DNA of 64,000 nucleotides. Source: Bacteroidales bacterium. Lineage in GTDB: Bacteria > Bacteroidota > Bacteroidia > Bacteroidales > P3. The notes below the pieces were generated by a model, which ran no database searches, was not told where the DNA came from, and saw only the letters and a list, made by a program, of their open reading frames with translations. The stretch's first letter is position 1, and every line of letters begins with the position of its first letter. This document shows positions 1-9,095 of the stretch, one piece after another. Both the position numbers and the translations under genes were made by a program. The stretch spans positions 227,365-291,364 of the forward strand of contig JAFUWF010000019.1 of the NCBI GenBank assembly GCA_017483575.1, in the 5' to 3' direction.

Positions 1-1
1 T

Positions 2-1264
2 GTCCTTGGTGGCACCACTGAGAACGGTACTGTTCTCACCCTTAAACCTGCCTGCGCCATCCTCCGCCTCAATACCCAGGGTGCTGGCGGCAGCTACAGC
101 TATGTCAAAGTCGGCTTCGACGCCAACGCAATTCCCAAGCAGGGTACCCTCAATGTCAGCGACCGTACCCTCAGTACCGGAGGTAACAGCAACTACCTTG
201 CCGGTGTCACCGCTGGCGGAGCCGGCGGGTTCCTGAACATGCGCTACAGCGACCCCTCCTCTACCGGCGAGGACGACTACTGGTATGTGGCTATCCCCAT
301 CGAGGGGTCCAACGTCACTACCACCCTCTATTTAGAATGGAATAATGGCTCCACCACCACTCAGTATAAGACTCAGTCTCCTGTGACATTACAAAAAGGT
401 TATGTCTATACCGTCGGTACCTCCCGTACCTCTGCATTCAATGTGAACGGTATTGGCAACAAACGTTTCAAAGTGAGCTCCTCTCAGTATGTCCGTTTCT
501 CTGCTGGCAATCTACGCTGCATTAGGGTTGAAGACCCCGAAACTTATGCGAGAAGCAACAAGTGGTCCTTCGCAGAACATCAGTACGATATGCTTCAAGG
601 TACCAACAGTAGTATTGGAGACGCTAATGTTTCTACTCCTATTGACCTTTTCGGCTGGGGAACCAGTGGCGACAACACTGGCAGAACCACAGGCATTAAG
701 TATCAACCCTACGAGACAATGGGTACATTTGGTTTTACTGATGGTGCTGTTGATATCGCAGGTACAAATGCAGATTGGGGTGTGGCCAACGTGAGCAATA
801 TTTATTTCGGAAGCAGGATTTCCACGGTTAGTTGGCGTACTTTGACCAGTGACGAGTGGAACTATCTTCTTTCTCGTTCTGGCCTTTGCGGATATGCTAC
901 CCTTAATGGAGTATACCAAGGTTTAATTCTCCTTCCCGATGAAGGTTGGACATTGCCCGATGGCCTGACTTGGAATTCCACGATGACTTCTTATTCTAAC
1001 AATTCCTATACTTTTGAACAATGGGACAAAATGGAGATGGCTGGAGCTATATTCCTGCCTGCCGCTGGTTCTCGTACGAACACCATGGTGACTGGCGATA
1101 ATGTTAGCGGTTTTTATTGGAGTTCTTCCAGTTTGGGTTCAAACACCGCTCCTCAAAAGAACCAAGCCTATTCTATGACTTTCACCGGTTCCACTGCTCC
1201 CAATGCTGCAAATGCACAAGTAAGAAACAAGGGTTTTGCAGTTCGTTTAGTGATGAATAACTAA
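2..1264 (+). CDS. Fimbrillin-like surface protein, 5' end outside window
   Basis: The frame is open from the first bases of the window, so the N-terminus and signal peptide are missing. The first part (LKPACAILRLN and the following beta-rich stretch) resembles Bacteroidota fimbrillin-like domains. The second half has the pattern VRFSAGNLRC, WSFAEHQYDML, LFGWGTSG, WRTLTSDEWNYLL, LILLPD, WTLPDG, FYWSSS, and ends in an AVRLV motif, which recurs in Bacteroidales surface proteins and looks like a lectin-type or sulfatase-modifying-factor-like fold. It probably acts at the cell surface in adhesion or glycan contact; this is inferred from the family. Base composition changes to more AT-rich near position 330. 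A strong terminator follows. Confidence 0.7.
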   Translation, partial: VLGGTTENGTVLTLKPACAILRLNTQGAGGSYSYVKVGFDANAIPKQGTLNVSDRTLSTGGNSNYLAGVTAGGAGGFLNMRYSDPSSTGEDDYWYVAIPIEGSNVTTTLYLEWNNGSTTTQYKTQSPVTLQKGYVYTVGTSRTSAFNVNGIGNKRFKVSSSQYVRFSAGNLRCIRVEDPETYARSNKWSFAEHQYDMLQGTNSSIGDANVSTPIDLFGWGTSGDNTGRTTGIKYQPYETMGTFGFTDGAVDIAGTNADWGVANVSNIYFGSRISTVSWRTLTSDEWNYLLSRSGLCGYATLNGVYQGLILLPDEGWTLPDGLTWNSTMTSYSNNSYTFEQWDKMEMAGAIFLPAAGSRTNTMVTGDNVSGFYWSSSSLGSNTAPQKNQAYSMTFTGSTAPNAANAQVRNKGFAVRLVMNN

Positions 1265-1274
1265 TATTAGTTTT

Positions 1275-1313
1275 GTGCGAATTCTCTATTATGGGAGAAT
1301 TCGCACTTTTTTT
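1275..1313 (+). terminator. Rho-independent terminator
   Basis: A perfect 12-bp stem (1275-1286 with 1295-1306, arm GTGCGAATTCTC) with an 8-nt loop is followed by seven T. It separates the fimbrillin-like gene from the InlB-repeat gene. Confidence 0.9.
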
Positions 1314-1324
1314 AAAGGTAAGTT

Positions 1325-4300
1325 ATGAAAAAAAGTGTATTTTCAAGGTTGCTTTTGTTTGCAACGTTTTTGATGTCATTTGCTGTTGCGAATGCTCAAA
1401 CTGTGAATGTCTATGTTGAAAGTGATCCCGCTGATGCAGGTATGGTATCTGGCGGTGGCGATTACGAAGCGGGTTCCTCCGTTACTCTTACGGCAACGCC
1501 TAGTGGTTCCTATATCTTCCTTTTCTGGGAAGATGCTTATTATGGTGATACCTACGAAACGCCATCAATTAATATAACTGTTTCCGAAGACAGTTACTTT
1601 ATTGCTCATTTTGGAATCCGCTATAATGTCAATGTTACGATGGTTCCCGAAGGTGTTGACACCATCTGTTCCGTTACTGGGGGTGGTTATGTCAATGCCG
1701 GGTCAGCTCCCACCTTGAATGCAGTTGTCCCCACTGGCGCACCATACGCTTTCGTCCGTTGGGAACGCGGTGGTGTTGAAGTCAGTACCATTAGTAGCTA
1801 TCTTCTTGGTATAGTCAATAGTGATATTGATATTACCGCCGTCTTCCGCTACATCCCTCAGGATCGCACCATCTCCGTTGCCTCAAGCAACAATGCTCGT
1901 GGTTCGGTCTCTATGACTTATGGTGGCAATACTGGCACCTCCTTCACCATGATGGAAAGAGAGTCGCTGACCCTTACCGCCACTCCGGCCAACAACGATG
2001 TCTCCTTCGTCAAGTGGGTGAAGAACGGCGTGGATGTCTCCACCGAGAACCCCTACACCTTCAACCTCCCCGACGGTAGCGGCAACGACACTTACACGGC
2101 CATCTTCGTCAGCTCTGACGACCAGTTCACCATGACGGCCCTCCGCGACCCCGAGGCCGGCGGTAACGTCACTCCTGCCAACCCCACGACCTACAATGGC
2201 AACGCCAACTGCCAGTTCCTCGCCACCCCCAATGCCGAGTGGAATTTCCTCGGTTGGTACGACGAGAACGGCAACCAGCTCACCTCCTCAACCGAATACT
2301 CCATCACCCGCGTCATCCAGAACCGCACCCTCACCGCCCGCTTCTCTCACCAGCCCTTCCGCATCGCCTATACGGTCAATCCCGCTGAGGGCGGCAGCGT
2401 CAGCGTGAGTGGTGCCAACGGCAGCGGCACCTACGATGCCGGCACCAGCCCCGTGCTGACCGCCTCCGCCAATGCCAACTTCCGCTTCACTCGCTGGAGC
2501 GGCGACATCTCGGGTACCAACCCCTCCTATACCATCAGCAACATCTCCAGCCACTACGACAACATCGTGGCCAACTTCGTCCGCACCTACACCGTCACCG
2601 CTTCTGCCAACAACGGCGGCTCCGTCAGTTTCACCTCTTCCACCGAGGCCCACGGCGGCCGTTATGACGCCGGCAGCCGCATCACCGCCACGGCCACTGT
2701 TCCCAGCGGCTATGTCTTCGACTATTGGACCATCGACGGCACCGACGACCTTACGGCTACCTCCACCACCTACACCGTCGCCAGCCTCGACCACGACATG
2801 ACCCTCGTGGCCAACTACAAGCCTGTCTTCCGCCTCCGCCTCTACACCTCGCCCTCCGGTGTTGGCACCCTCACCGGTGCCGGCAGCGAATACCCCCAGG
2901 GCACCGAGGTCACCGTCCGTGTCTCCGGCTTCGACCGTACGCGCTACGAGTTCGTCAACTGGACCAACAGCGCCTCCGAGGTGGTCTCCACCAGCGAGGA
3001 GTTCCCCTATACCATCAATGCCAATGCCGACCTCACCGCCAACTTCAACACCCTGACCCGCTCCTATGCCGTCACCGTGCAGATTGAAGGCGACGGCCAG
3101 GTGCTCAGCAGCGGCAGCGTCTTCACCGGCGGCACCTTTACTGAGGGCACCACCCTCAACCTGACCACCCGTCCCGGCGAGGGCTACCAGTTCTCCAAGT
3201 GGGTTATCAACGGCACCGAGTCCACGGTAGCCTCGCAAAGCGTCACCGTCAACGCAGCCACCACCATCAAGGCTGTCTTCAACGCCACGTCCTACCACAT
3301 CGTCACCGTCGCCACCGACCCCGAGAACGACCCCATCATCCAGATCCTCGGCCTCAATGCCGACGGCCGCTACAACGATGGCGAGCGTCTCACCATCACG
3401 GCCTTCGCCAGCAACAATCCCGCCTACAACTTCGTCGGCTGGTTTGTCAACGAGCATTTCTCCACCCGCAACACCACGCTGAACATCGCCTCCGTCACCT
3501 CCAACCTCAACCTGCGTGCCGTCTACGAAATCACCCAGAATGCCGGTGCCGAGGACTACCTGGTGTACAGCGACAACACCAAGACCACCGTCATCGGTAT
3601 CCGCGAAGGCTATCGTGACCTCGTCACCTCCGTGACCATCCCCACCAGCGTCACCGCCATCGGCGCCCAGGCCTTCGCCAACTGCACCAACCTCTCTGCC
3701 ATCGAGATCCCCTCCTCGGTCCAGACCATCGGCAACTATGCCTTCTCCGGCTGCTCCGCCCTCCAGGAGGTCACCATCCCCTCCAGCGTCGCCTCCCTCG
3801 GCACCCATGTCTTCGACAACTGCTCCGCCCTGCGTAGCGCCACGCTGCCCACCGGCCTCACCTCCATCCCCGAGGGTCTCTTCTTCAACTGCTCCGCCCT
3901 GGCGTCGATGACCATCCCCGCCACCGTCGAGACCATCGGCAACTCCGCCTTCTCCGGCTGCTCCAGCATCTATACGATTGATGTCCCCGGCTCTGTCGTC
4001 AATGTCGGTTCGCAGGCCTTCGCCGGCATGCGCGGCCTCCGCTTCGTCACCCTCAACGGCGGCACCCAGAGCTTCGGCACCAACGCCTTCGAGAGCACCA
4101 ACAACATTGTCTCCACCAACTTCAACGGCACCCTTGAGCAGTGGCTCGCCATCTCCTTCGCCGATGCCAACGCCCAGCCCGTGTCGCGTTCGCGCAACCT
4201 CGCCATCAACGGCCAGATGCTCACCGACCTCGTCATCCCCGACGGCACCACCGAGATCAAGCCCTACGCTTTCTTCTACGACACGCTGATCGCCACCATC

Positions 4301-6106
4301 ACCATCCCCGCCACCGTCACCTCCATCGGCGGCAGCGCCTTTGCCCATCTCAACAGCCTTGAGCGCATCGTCCTGGCCAACCTCTCTGCCACCGTCGACG
4401 AGAACGCCTTCCAGGCTGTCGACAAGGAGCATGTCACCGTGGCCGTGCCCTGCAGCCTCTACACCGCAGGCATGACCTGGGCCGGATTCTCCAACATCGT
4501 TGTCGACGGCATGCCCACCCTGACGCTCAACCAGCGCCCCGGCGGTATGGCCAACATCAACGTCGTTCCTTCCTGCTCCGACGTGGCCTACACCTACACC
4601 ATCTCCGCTGTCCCCGGCTCCAACTATGAGTTCCTCTCCTGGAGCGACGGCAATACCGACAACCCCCGCATCATCACCCTTACCGACAACGACATGGTCC
4701 TCGCCCCCGTGTGGCAGCGTACCAACAACATCTCGCCCGCCATTGCCTCCTTCTATGGCTTCGAGGGTTCCGAGGAACCTGCCAACTGGTACAGCCTCAA
4801 CAACGGCGCCAACCAGTGGTTCGTCGGCGGTGCCACCGCCAGCAGCCAGCTCGTCGGCGGCTCGAAGAGCCTCTACGTCTCCAACAACCAGGGTGCCGCC
4901 AACAACTACGACCCCTCCTCCAGCCCCTACGTCTTCACCGAGGTCTACCTCCTGCAGGGTGTCTACGAAGTGCGCTTCGACTATAAGGTGGGTGGCGAAA
5001 GCGGCGACTACCTCTCCTCGGCCCTCATCCCCGACCACGGCAACTATGCCACGCTCGCCCTCGACAACACCGGCGCCATCGTCCTGGCCGACGGCCTCTA
5101 CGGCGACGACGAGACCTCGCTCCTCTGGCAGCAGAACAACCGTCTCGTCAGCGTGAGCACCCCCGGCTGGTACCAGCTGGCCTTCTTCTGGAATGCTGAC
5201 GACGACAGCGAGGTCAACAACCCCGGCGCCGCCATCGACAACATCTTCCTCACCTATCAGACGCCCTCCAGCCTTCAGGACCGCGTGGTCACCGTCACCG
5301 TCCGCTCCAACGACAACACCATGGGTATTGCCACCACCGGTAGCGGCAGCGAGACCTCGCACATCTACCGCTACGGCGACGAGATCACCATCCATGCCGC
5401 CGTCAACAACGACGCCCTCTACCGCTTCGTGCGCTGGAGCGACGACAACACCGATGCCGACCGCACCATCAACTTCGTCGACATCGCCGGTACTTCGCCT
5501 GTCTTCGAGGCCATCTTCGAGGCCATCCCCGACGAGTTCACTATCAACGTGACCCTCGATCAGAACGCCGTCGACGGCTCCACCCAGTTCGGTGTCAAGA
5601 ACGGCAACAGCATCGAGCGCACCGCTACCGTCCCCTTCGGCTCCACCGCCAGCATCGTGCTCAACCAGCCGCAGGCCGGCTGGGCCTTCATCGGCTGGTG
5701 GGACGGCACCCGGATGGTCTCCACCACCAACCCCTACAGCTACACCTGCCCCTCTAGCGCCAGCGGCCAGAGCAGCATCACCCTCGTGGCCATCATGAAG
5801 CCCTGGAGCGACTGCTCCGGCGACGACGAGGTGAACGACTTCGCTCCCCAGCCCTTCAACTTCGACCACTTCAACCCCGAGCTCGACCCCGTCGTTGTCA
5901 CCAATGTGGAGGTCTCCGTTGAAAACGGTCAGGTCGTGGTGCGCGAGAGCGCCGGCCTCGAGGTGAACCTCTTCGATGTCAACGGTCGCCTCCTGGCCAC
6001 CCAGAGCGATGCCACCCAGCCCGTACGTTTCGACGTCCCTGCCAGCGGCTCCTACATGGTCCGCGTCGGCAACATCGTCACCCGCAAGGTGGTTGTCATC
6101 AGATAA
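1325..6106 (+). CDS. Giant InlB-repeat / BspA-LRR surface protein with sorting domain
   Basis: This 1593-residue exported protein starts with a Sec signal peptide (cleavage near ANAQ, residue 25). Residues about 26-770 are successive InlB/Listeria-Bacteroides beta repeats (pattern Y..G..V.LTA.P..GY.F..W, ending in A.F). Residues about 785-1080 form a BspA-type leucine-rich block (VTIPSSV..IG..AF..CSAL repeats). A lectin-like section around 1165-1340 is followed by two more InlB repeats. The last 70 residues (VEVSVENGQVVV, FDVNGRLL, YMVRV, KVVVIR) resemble a type IX secretion sorting domain. It is probably a surface adhesin. The first ~530 bases are more AT-rich than the rest, which suggests a mosaic gene. 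Confidence 0.85.
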   Translation: MKKSVFSRLLLFATFLMSFAVANAQTVNVYVESDPADAGMVSGGGDYEAGSSVTLTATPSGSYIFLFWEDAYYGDTYETPSINITVSEDSYFIAHFGIRYNVNVTMVPEGVDTICSVTGGGYVNAGSAPTLNAVVPTGAPYAFVRWERGGVEVSTISSYLLGIVNSDIDITAVFRYIPQDRTISVASSNNARGSVSMTYGGNTGTSFTMMERESLTLTATPANNDVSFVKWVKNGVDVSTENPYTFNLPDGSGNDTYTAIFVSSDDQFTMTALRDPEAGGNVTPANPTTYNGNANCQFLATPNAEWNFLGWYDENGNQLTSSTEYSITRVIQNRTLTARFSHQPFRIAYTVNPAEGGSVSVSGANGSGTYDAGTSPVLTASANANFRFTRWSGDISGTNPSYTISNISSHYDNIVANFVRTYTVTASANNGGSVSFTSSTEAHGGRYDAGSRITATATVPSGYVFDYWTIDGTDDLTATSTTYTVASLDHDMTLVANYKPVFRLRLYTSPSGVGTLTGAGSEYPQGTEVTVRVSGFDRTRYEFVNWTNSASEVVSTSEEFPYTINANADLTANFNTLTRSYAVTVQIEGDGQVLSSGSVFTGGTFTEGTTLNLTTRPGEGYQFSKWVINGTESTVASQSVTVNAATTIKAVFNATSYHIVTVATDPENDPIIQILGLNADGRYNDGERLTITAFASNNPAYNFVGWFVNEHFSTRNTTLNIASVTSNLNLRAVYEITQNAGAEDYLVYSDNTKTTVIGIREGYRDLVTSVTIPTSVTAIGAQAFANCTNLSAIEIPSSVQTIGNYAFSGCSALQEVTIPSSVASLGTHVFDNCSALRSATLPTGLTSIPEGLFFNCSALASMTIPATVETIGNSAFSGCSSIYTIDVPGSVVNVGSQAFAGMRGLRFVTLNGGTQSFGTNAFESTNNIVSTNFNGTLEQWLAISFADANAQPVSRSRNLAINGQMLTDLVIPDGTTEIKPYAFFYDTLIATITIPATVTSIGGSAFAHLNSLERIVLANLSATVDENAFQAVDKEHVTVAVPCSLYTAGMTWAGFSNIVVDGMPTLTLNQRPGGMANINVVPSCSDVAYTYTISAVPGSNYEFLSWSDGNTDNPRIITLTDNDMVLAPVWQRTNNISPAIASFYGFEGSEEPANWYSLNNGANQWFVGGATASSQLVGGSKSLYVSNNQGAANNYDPSSSPYVFTEVYLLQGVYEVRFDYKVGGESGDYLSSALIPDHGNYATLALDNTGAIVLADGLYGDDETSLLWQQNNRLVSVSTPGWYQLAFFWNADDDSEVNNPGAAIDNIFLTYQTPSSLQDRVVTVTVRSNDNTMGIATTGSGSETSHIYRYGDEITIHAAVNNDALYRFVRWSDDNTDADRTINFVDIAGTSPVFEAIFEAIPDEFTINVTLDQNAVDGSTQFGVKNGNSIERTATVPFGSTASIVLNQPQAGWAFIGWWDGTRMVSTTNPYSYTCPSSASGQSSITLVAIMKPWSDCSGDDEVNDFAPQPFNFDHFNPELDPVVVTNVEVSVENGQVVVRESAGLEVNLFDVNGRLLATQSDATQPVRFDVPASGSYMVRVGNIVTRKVVVIR

Positions 6107-6132
6107 AAAAAATTGAATGTTTCATAAATGGA

Positions 6133-6166
6133 AACCGGCGCTGTCGCGAGACACCGCCGGTTTTGT
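6133..6166. terminator. Bidirectional terminator hairpin
   Basis: Stem AACCGGCG (6133-6140) pairs with CGCCGGTT (6155-6162). An inner TGTC/GACA stem closes a GCGA tetraloop. T-rich sequence lies on the plus side and A-rich sequence upstream, between two convergent genes. Confidence 0.85.
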
Positions 6167-6196
6167 TTTGGCCGGACCTGCGGCCTCCTGCATGCG

Positions 6197-6853
6197 TCAG
6201 CCGATGTTGCCGCTGCCGATGTAGGTGCTGTCGCTGGTCTGGTTGGCACGCTGGTTGGTCTTGGCGCCGAGGGCGAAGCCCCACAGGTGCACCTTCAGGC
6301 CGTTCCAGTCCGCCGGGACCCTGACCTCCAGGGTGCCCGCGCTGCGCTTCACCGGAGCCGACAGCACGCCGCACTCGGCGTCGGGGCAGTAGGCGAAGAG
6401 GTAGACATCGTCGTCGGCGCTGGCGTAGCGGCACTCCGTGTTGCCCTTGAAGGTAACCGACACCTGCTGCGGGGTGTCGAAGTTGGCGGCTCCGAAGCCC
6501 ACCTGGGGCAGGGGACCGTAGGCCACGACGAGACTGGTGAAGTCCACGTTCAGCGAGTCGAAGTCCGTCGCCGTCACAGCGCCGGCGTTCATCGAGGTGA
6601 AGACATTGCTCTCCGTCATGTGGCGCGACACGGCCACGTTGTGCATGCCGACGACGGTGGCGTCCAGGAAGCCGGAGGACAGCTGCGCCAGGGCTTTGAA
6701 ACGCATACGCTGCAGGATCTGCTGCTCGGTCATCGCATCGCGATGATGACGGTTGTAGGCTCGCATCACAGGGACGCCTTTCCAGAACGATCCGACAACG
6801 GTGCCGACCTTGCCCATGAAACCATCGAGAATACCACAATTAACTTTTGCCAT
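6197..6853 (-). CDS. DUF6266 family protein
   Basis: A 218-residue protein whose N-terminus (MAKVNCGILDGFMGKVGTVV, then W.G..VMR) is the signature of DUF6266, a Bacteroidota family of unknown function often present in several copies per genome. The C-terminal part is beta-rich (V.FAYCPD, WNGLKVHLWGFA). It has no signal peptide or membrane segment. It converges on the surface-protein gene, with a shared terminator between them. The family call is firm; the function is unknown. Confidence 0.8.
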   Translation of the reverse strand: MAKVNCGILDGFMGKVGTVVGSFWKGVPVMRAYNRHHRDAMTEQQILQRMRFKALAQLSSGFLDATVVGMHNVAVSRHMTESNVFTSMNAGAVTATDFDSLNVDFTSLVVAYGPLPQVGFGAANFDTPQQVSVTFKGNTECRYASADDDVYLFAYCPDAECGVLSAPVKRSAGTLEVRVPADWNGLKVHLWGFALGAKTNQRANQTSDSTYIGSGNIG

Positions 6854-7083
6854 AGTTGTAAATGTTTTAAAAGGTTAATAAAAAAAATTTTGTTTGTTTT
6901 TTGTTTTTGCCTCCCCGGATGGCCGTCCGGACGGAAGCGCTTTGTCGGTCGCGACGACAAGTGACAATATAAGGCGATTTCGTGTTACCACCCAAAATGT
7001 AAACTTTTTTTCCCGGGAAAGTAACCAAAAAGTACCTCTTTTACACAAGAGCTTGTTACCTTGCGGAGGGGCTTTTTTTGACA

Positions 7084-7146
7084 CACTTTGCAGCCTTCCC
7101 TACACGCTTTGCTGCCTTCCCTACACACTTTGCAGCCTTCCCTACA
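7084..7146. repeat. Three 21-bp tandem repeats
   Basis: Units at 7084-7104, 7105-7125 and 7126-7146 match CACTTTGCAGCCTTCCCTAC plus A, with two mismatches in the middle unit. They run directly into the double-hairpin element at 7147. Confidence 0.9.
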
Positions 7147-7200
7147 CACTCCTCAGTCAGGCGCCTGCGCCTGACAGCTCCCCTAACTTAGGGGAGCAGC
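7147..7200 (-). repeat. Dispersed double-hairpin element, copy 1 (AGCTG subtype)
   Basis: From left to right: CACTCCTCAGTCAG, a hairpin GTCAGGCG/CGCCTGAC, then the palindrome CTCCCCTAACTTAGGGGAG. Further copies lie at 7316, 9003, 9096, 11901, 11983 and 39256. Confidence 0.9.
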
Positions 7201-7315
7201 CAAGATAGCGCCATCTTCCCAGCGATGATACCATCTCAGCTCCACCCCAAATGTGCCATCGTCACTCCTCCCATAAAGTGCTATCTCAGCTCCACCCCAT
7301 AAAGTGCTATCTTCA

Positions 7316-7370
7316 CTCCTCCCCTAAGTTAGGGGAGGTGGACGCCCGTAGGGCGGACGGAGGAGTGTGT
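7316..7370 (+). repeat. Dispersed double-hairpin element, copy 2 (AGGTGG subtype)
   Basis: The palindrome arms CCTCCCCTAA (7318-7327) and TTAGGGGAGG (7329-7338) are followed by GTGGACGCCC, a CGCCC/GGGCG hairpin, and GGACGGAGGAGTGTGT. It is the second subtype of the same family, in the opposite orientation to copy 1. Confidence 0.9.
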
Positions 7371-7389
7371 ATGAAGACAGAGGAGCGTG

Positions 7390-7836
7390 TCACCCCTGCG
7401 CAAGCACCGTACTATCCAACCTCCCGTTCTCCATGATGACGTTGTCGCGGATCATGCGGTCGATGTCGGCCCGGTCGTAGTAGGTGCGGCCCTCCACCTT
7501 CGCTGCGTTCAGCAGCCCTTTCCTGGTCCATTTCCACAACGTCTTCCGGCTGATACGCAGCAGGCGGCACACGTCCGGCACGTCCAGCCACTCCGTGGGC
7601 GGCACCCAGTCGGGGCGGTCCACGGCGAGGACCTCGCTGTCGCGCAGCGTCGGACTGCTGTGGCGCATCAGCTCCACGAGGTGTTCGTCGCTCATCTTGT
7701 TGCCGCGACGCACGCTGATGCTGTAGTTGTTGATGCGCCCGTCGGGCAGCCGGTAGAAGACATAGATGAGGGGGATCGGCGCCTCGCAGTCCAGCTCCAG
7801 CATCTCCATGATCCGTTTCAGTTCTTCGTTTGTCAT
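7390..7836 (-). CDS. Helix-turn-helix (excisionase/MerR-like) protein
   Basis: The start at 7836 is chosen because AAAGGAG lies just upstream; an upstream in-frame start at 7908 lacks such a site. The protein has 148 residues. Residues about 85-133 (WLDVPDVCRLLRISRKTLWK, then a wing ending YYDRADIDRMI) form a winged HTH like those in excisionases and MerR-type DNA-binding proteins. The N-terminal 80 residues are not recognised. It is divergent from the unknown gene at 8088, and the two sit between clusters of dispersed repeats, so they may be a mobile or formerly mobile module; that is inference. Confidence 0.65.
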   Translation of the reverse strand: MTNEELKRIMEMLELDCEAPIPLIYVFYRLPDGRINNYSISVRRGNKMSDEHLVELMRHSSPTLRDSEVLAVDRPDWVPPTEWLDVPDVCRLLRISRKTLWKWTRKGLLNAAKVEGRTYYDRADIDRMIRDNVIMENGRLDSTVLAQG

Positions 7837-8033
7837 TGTTTGCTCCTTTCTTTGTTTTTTGTTTAATCGGTTAATCTTTTTTTCTCTCCTGCAGGATTTC
7901 GGCCGCAAAAGTACACCTCTTCCTTGGGAACTTCCCCGGCGGAGAGGGGCGGTGTTGTTCCGGCGTATCGGATGGTGTTATAATGGTGTTATTCTGTTGA
8001 TATTTTGTTGATATCTTTTATTGTGCGATACAA

Positions 8034-8041
8034 TATCTTTG
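8034..8041 (+). promoter_or_regulatory. Bacteroidota promoter core (-7)
   Basis: TATCTTTG matches the TAnnTTTG -7 consensus, with TTG-containing sequence about 23-26 nt upstream. It predicts transcription from near 8047, which argues that the gene begins at 8088 or 8100 rather than at the TTG at 8049. Confidence 0.6.
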
Positions 8042-8087
8042 TCTATTTTTGCAAAAAGATAAAAGCATATTCTTCTCCATAACAAAG

Positions 8088-8843
8088 GTGTATAAAACGT
8101 TGATAGAGAGCATTAAGCGGTATTGTGACGTCGACCTCGGCGCCCAGCCGTACCAGGACGGAAGCGCCCTGGCCGAGGCTTTCTATCGTGCCCTCGTGGC
8201 CCAAGGCAAGGACTACGCCGAGCAACGCCACCTCCTCATCCGGGCGGTGGACCACGTCAACGAGCTCGATTTCGGCAACGCCTGCCTGGATCGCGTGGCC
8301 CGCATCGACGACTTCCGCCAGCGCCGCGCCGCCGTGGTGGACCACGAGGTGGCAAAACGAAATTCCGGTGTGCCCAAGAACAAGGACTGGGCCACCGGCG
8401 AGGCCTACGCCACGCTGCGTTTTGCCCCGGCGCGCGAGGTCTGCGACGAGCTCTGCGATGCCGTGGAGGACATGGTGGCCCTCATGGTGAAGGAGAACTA
8501 CCTCGAGGCCGCCGCCGACCTGCCGCGCGACCTGCGCCAGGGCCTGGGCTACTACCGCCCCGGCGAAGACCCCCTGCGGCGACGCCGCACGGCACGGTGG
8601 CTCAAGGGCCAGAACGTCCTCCACTGCTGGATCGCCGCCATGCTCGGCGGCCGCGACCCCCTCATCCGCGTGGCCCCCGGCGCTCCGGGCTGCTGGGTCA
8701 CCGCCGCCAGCCTCTTCATCGACCGCCAGGGCAAGGCCTTCACCTACAGCCGCCTCGAGCACGGCACCCTCAAAAACCAAACCCTCAAGAACTGGCTCCA
8801 CACCACCATCCCACAGGTACCAAATAGCACTGTTCTTATATAG
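8088..8843 (+). CDS. Conserved protein of unknown function
   Basis: This is a 251-residue soluble protein if translated from GTG 8088 (AAAGGTG context); TTG 8100 is also possible. Visible conserved-looking patches are ATLRFAP, WLKGQNVLHCWIAAMLGG, DPLIRV and SLFIDRQGKAFTYSRLEHGT. These may correspond to DUF6043, a family seen in Bacteroidales mobile regions, but I cannot confirm that from memory. It has no signal peptide or transmembrane segment. Its stop codon lies inside the left arm of the inverted 11-bp repeat array. It is divergent from the HTH gene. Confidence 0.55.
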   Translation: MYKTLIESIKRYCDVDLGAQPYQDGSALAEAFYRALVAQGKDYAEQRHLLIRAVDHVNELDFGNACLDRVARIDDFRQRRAAVVDHEVAKRNSGVPKNKDWATGEAYATLRFAPAREVCDELCDAVEDMVALMVKENYLEAAADLPRDLRQGLGYYRPGEDPLRRRRTARWLKGQNVLHCWIAAMLGGRDPLIRVAPGAPGCWVTAASLFIDRQGKAFTYSRLEHGTLKNQTLKNWLHTTIPQVPNSTVLI

Positions 8844-8939
8844 TATTCATATCGTTCTCATATACTTCTCATATACTTCTTATATACAGTATATGAATAC
8901 TATATGAGAACTATATGAATACTATATGAATACTATATG
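8835..8939. repeat. Inverted array of 11-bp repeats
   Basis: The right arm (from about 8889) is a head-to-tail run of 11-bp units TATATGAATAC, TATATGAGAAC, TATATGAATAC, TATATGAATAC. The left arm (8835-8886) carries the same units in reverse orientation (GTATTCATATC, GTTCTCATATA, CTTCTCATATA). The centre is near GTATATAC. The 11-bp period is close to one helical turn. It could be a protein-binding array, a replication or attachment site, or a large transcript hairpin after the 8088 gene. Confidence 0.85.
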
Positions 8940-9002
8940 TGAAGGGTCGATTCAAGTAGCTGTTATGTAGGCTTTTCGGCACACTCTTCCGTCCGTCCTG
9001 CA

Positions 9003-9058
9003 CACACACTCCACCGTCCGCCCTGTCGGGCGTCCACCTCCCCTAACTTAGGGGAGGA
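9003..9058 (-). repeat. Dispersed double-hairpin element, copy 3 (AGGTGG subtype)
   Basis: Reading left to right: ACACACTCCACCGTCC, a CGCCC/GGGCG hairpin, GTCCAC, then the palindrome CTCCCCTAACTTAGGGGAG. It is inverted relative to copy 2. Confidence 0.9.
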
Positions 9059-9095
9059 GCGAAGATGGTTCTTGCCGCAACCAGCAGTATCTAAC

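Larger units (their letters stand above)
6854..7389. other. 536-bp intergenic region made mostly of repeats
   Basis: The left part (6854-7080) holds the upstream region of the DUF6266 gene and AT-rich sequence. From 7084 onward it is repeat-derived: three 21-bp tandem units, one double-hairpin element (7147-7200), a degenerate tandem block built on CCATCTCAGCTCCACCCC-like pieces (7205-7317), and a second double-hairpin element (7316-7370). I see no convincing gene. Confidence 0.6.

Noticed and set aside
2288-5869. A 1193-codon open frame on the minus strand, opposite the InlB-repeat gene
   Set aside because: It is an effect of the strong GC-third-position codon bias of the plus-strand gene. 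It is low-complexity (Gly/Val/Asp/Glu), without start context or recognisable domains.
7081-7208. Small gene reading SLPYTLCSLPYTL repeats
   Set aside because: It is only a translation of the 21-bp tandem repeats and the dispersed element, with no start context.
8835-8939. CRISPR array
   Set aside because: The units are 11 bp, directly abutting, and of both orientations, with no spacers and no cas genes in the window.
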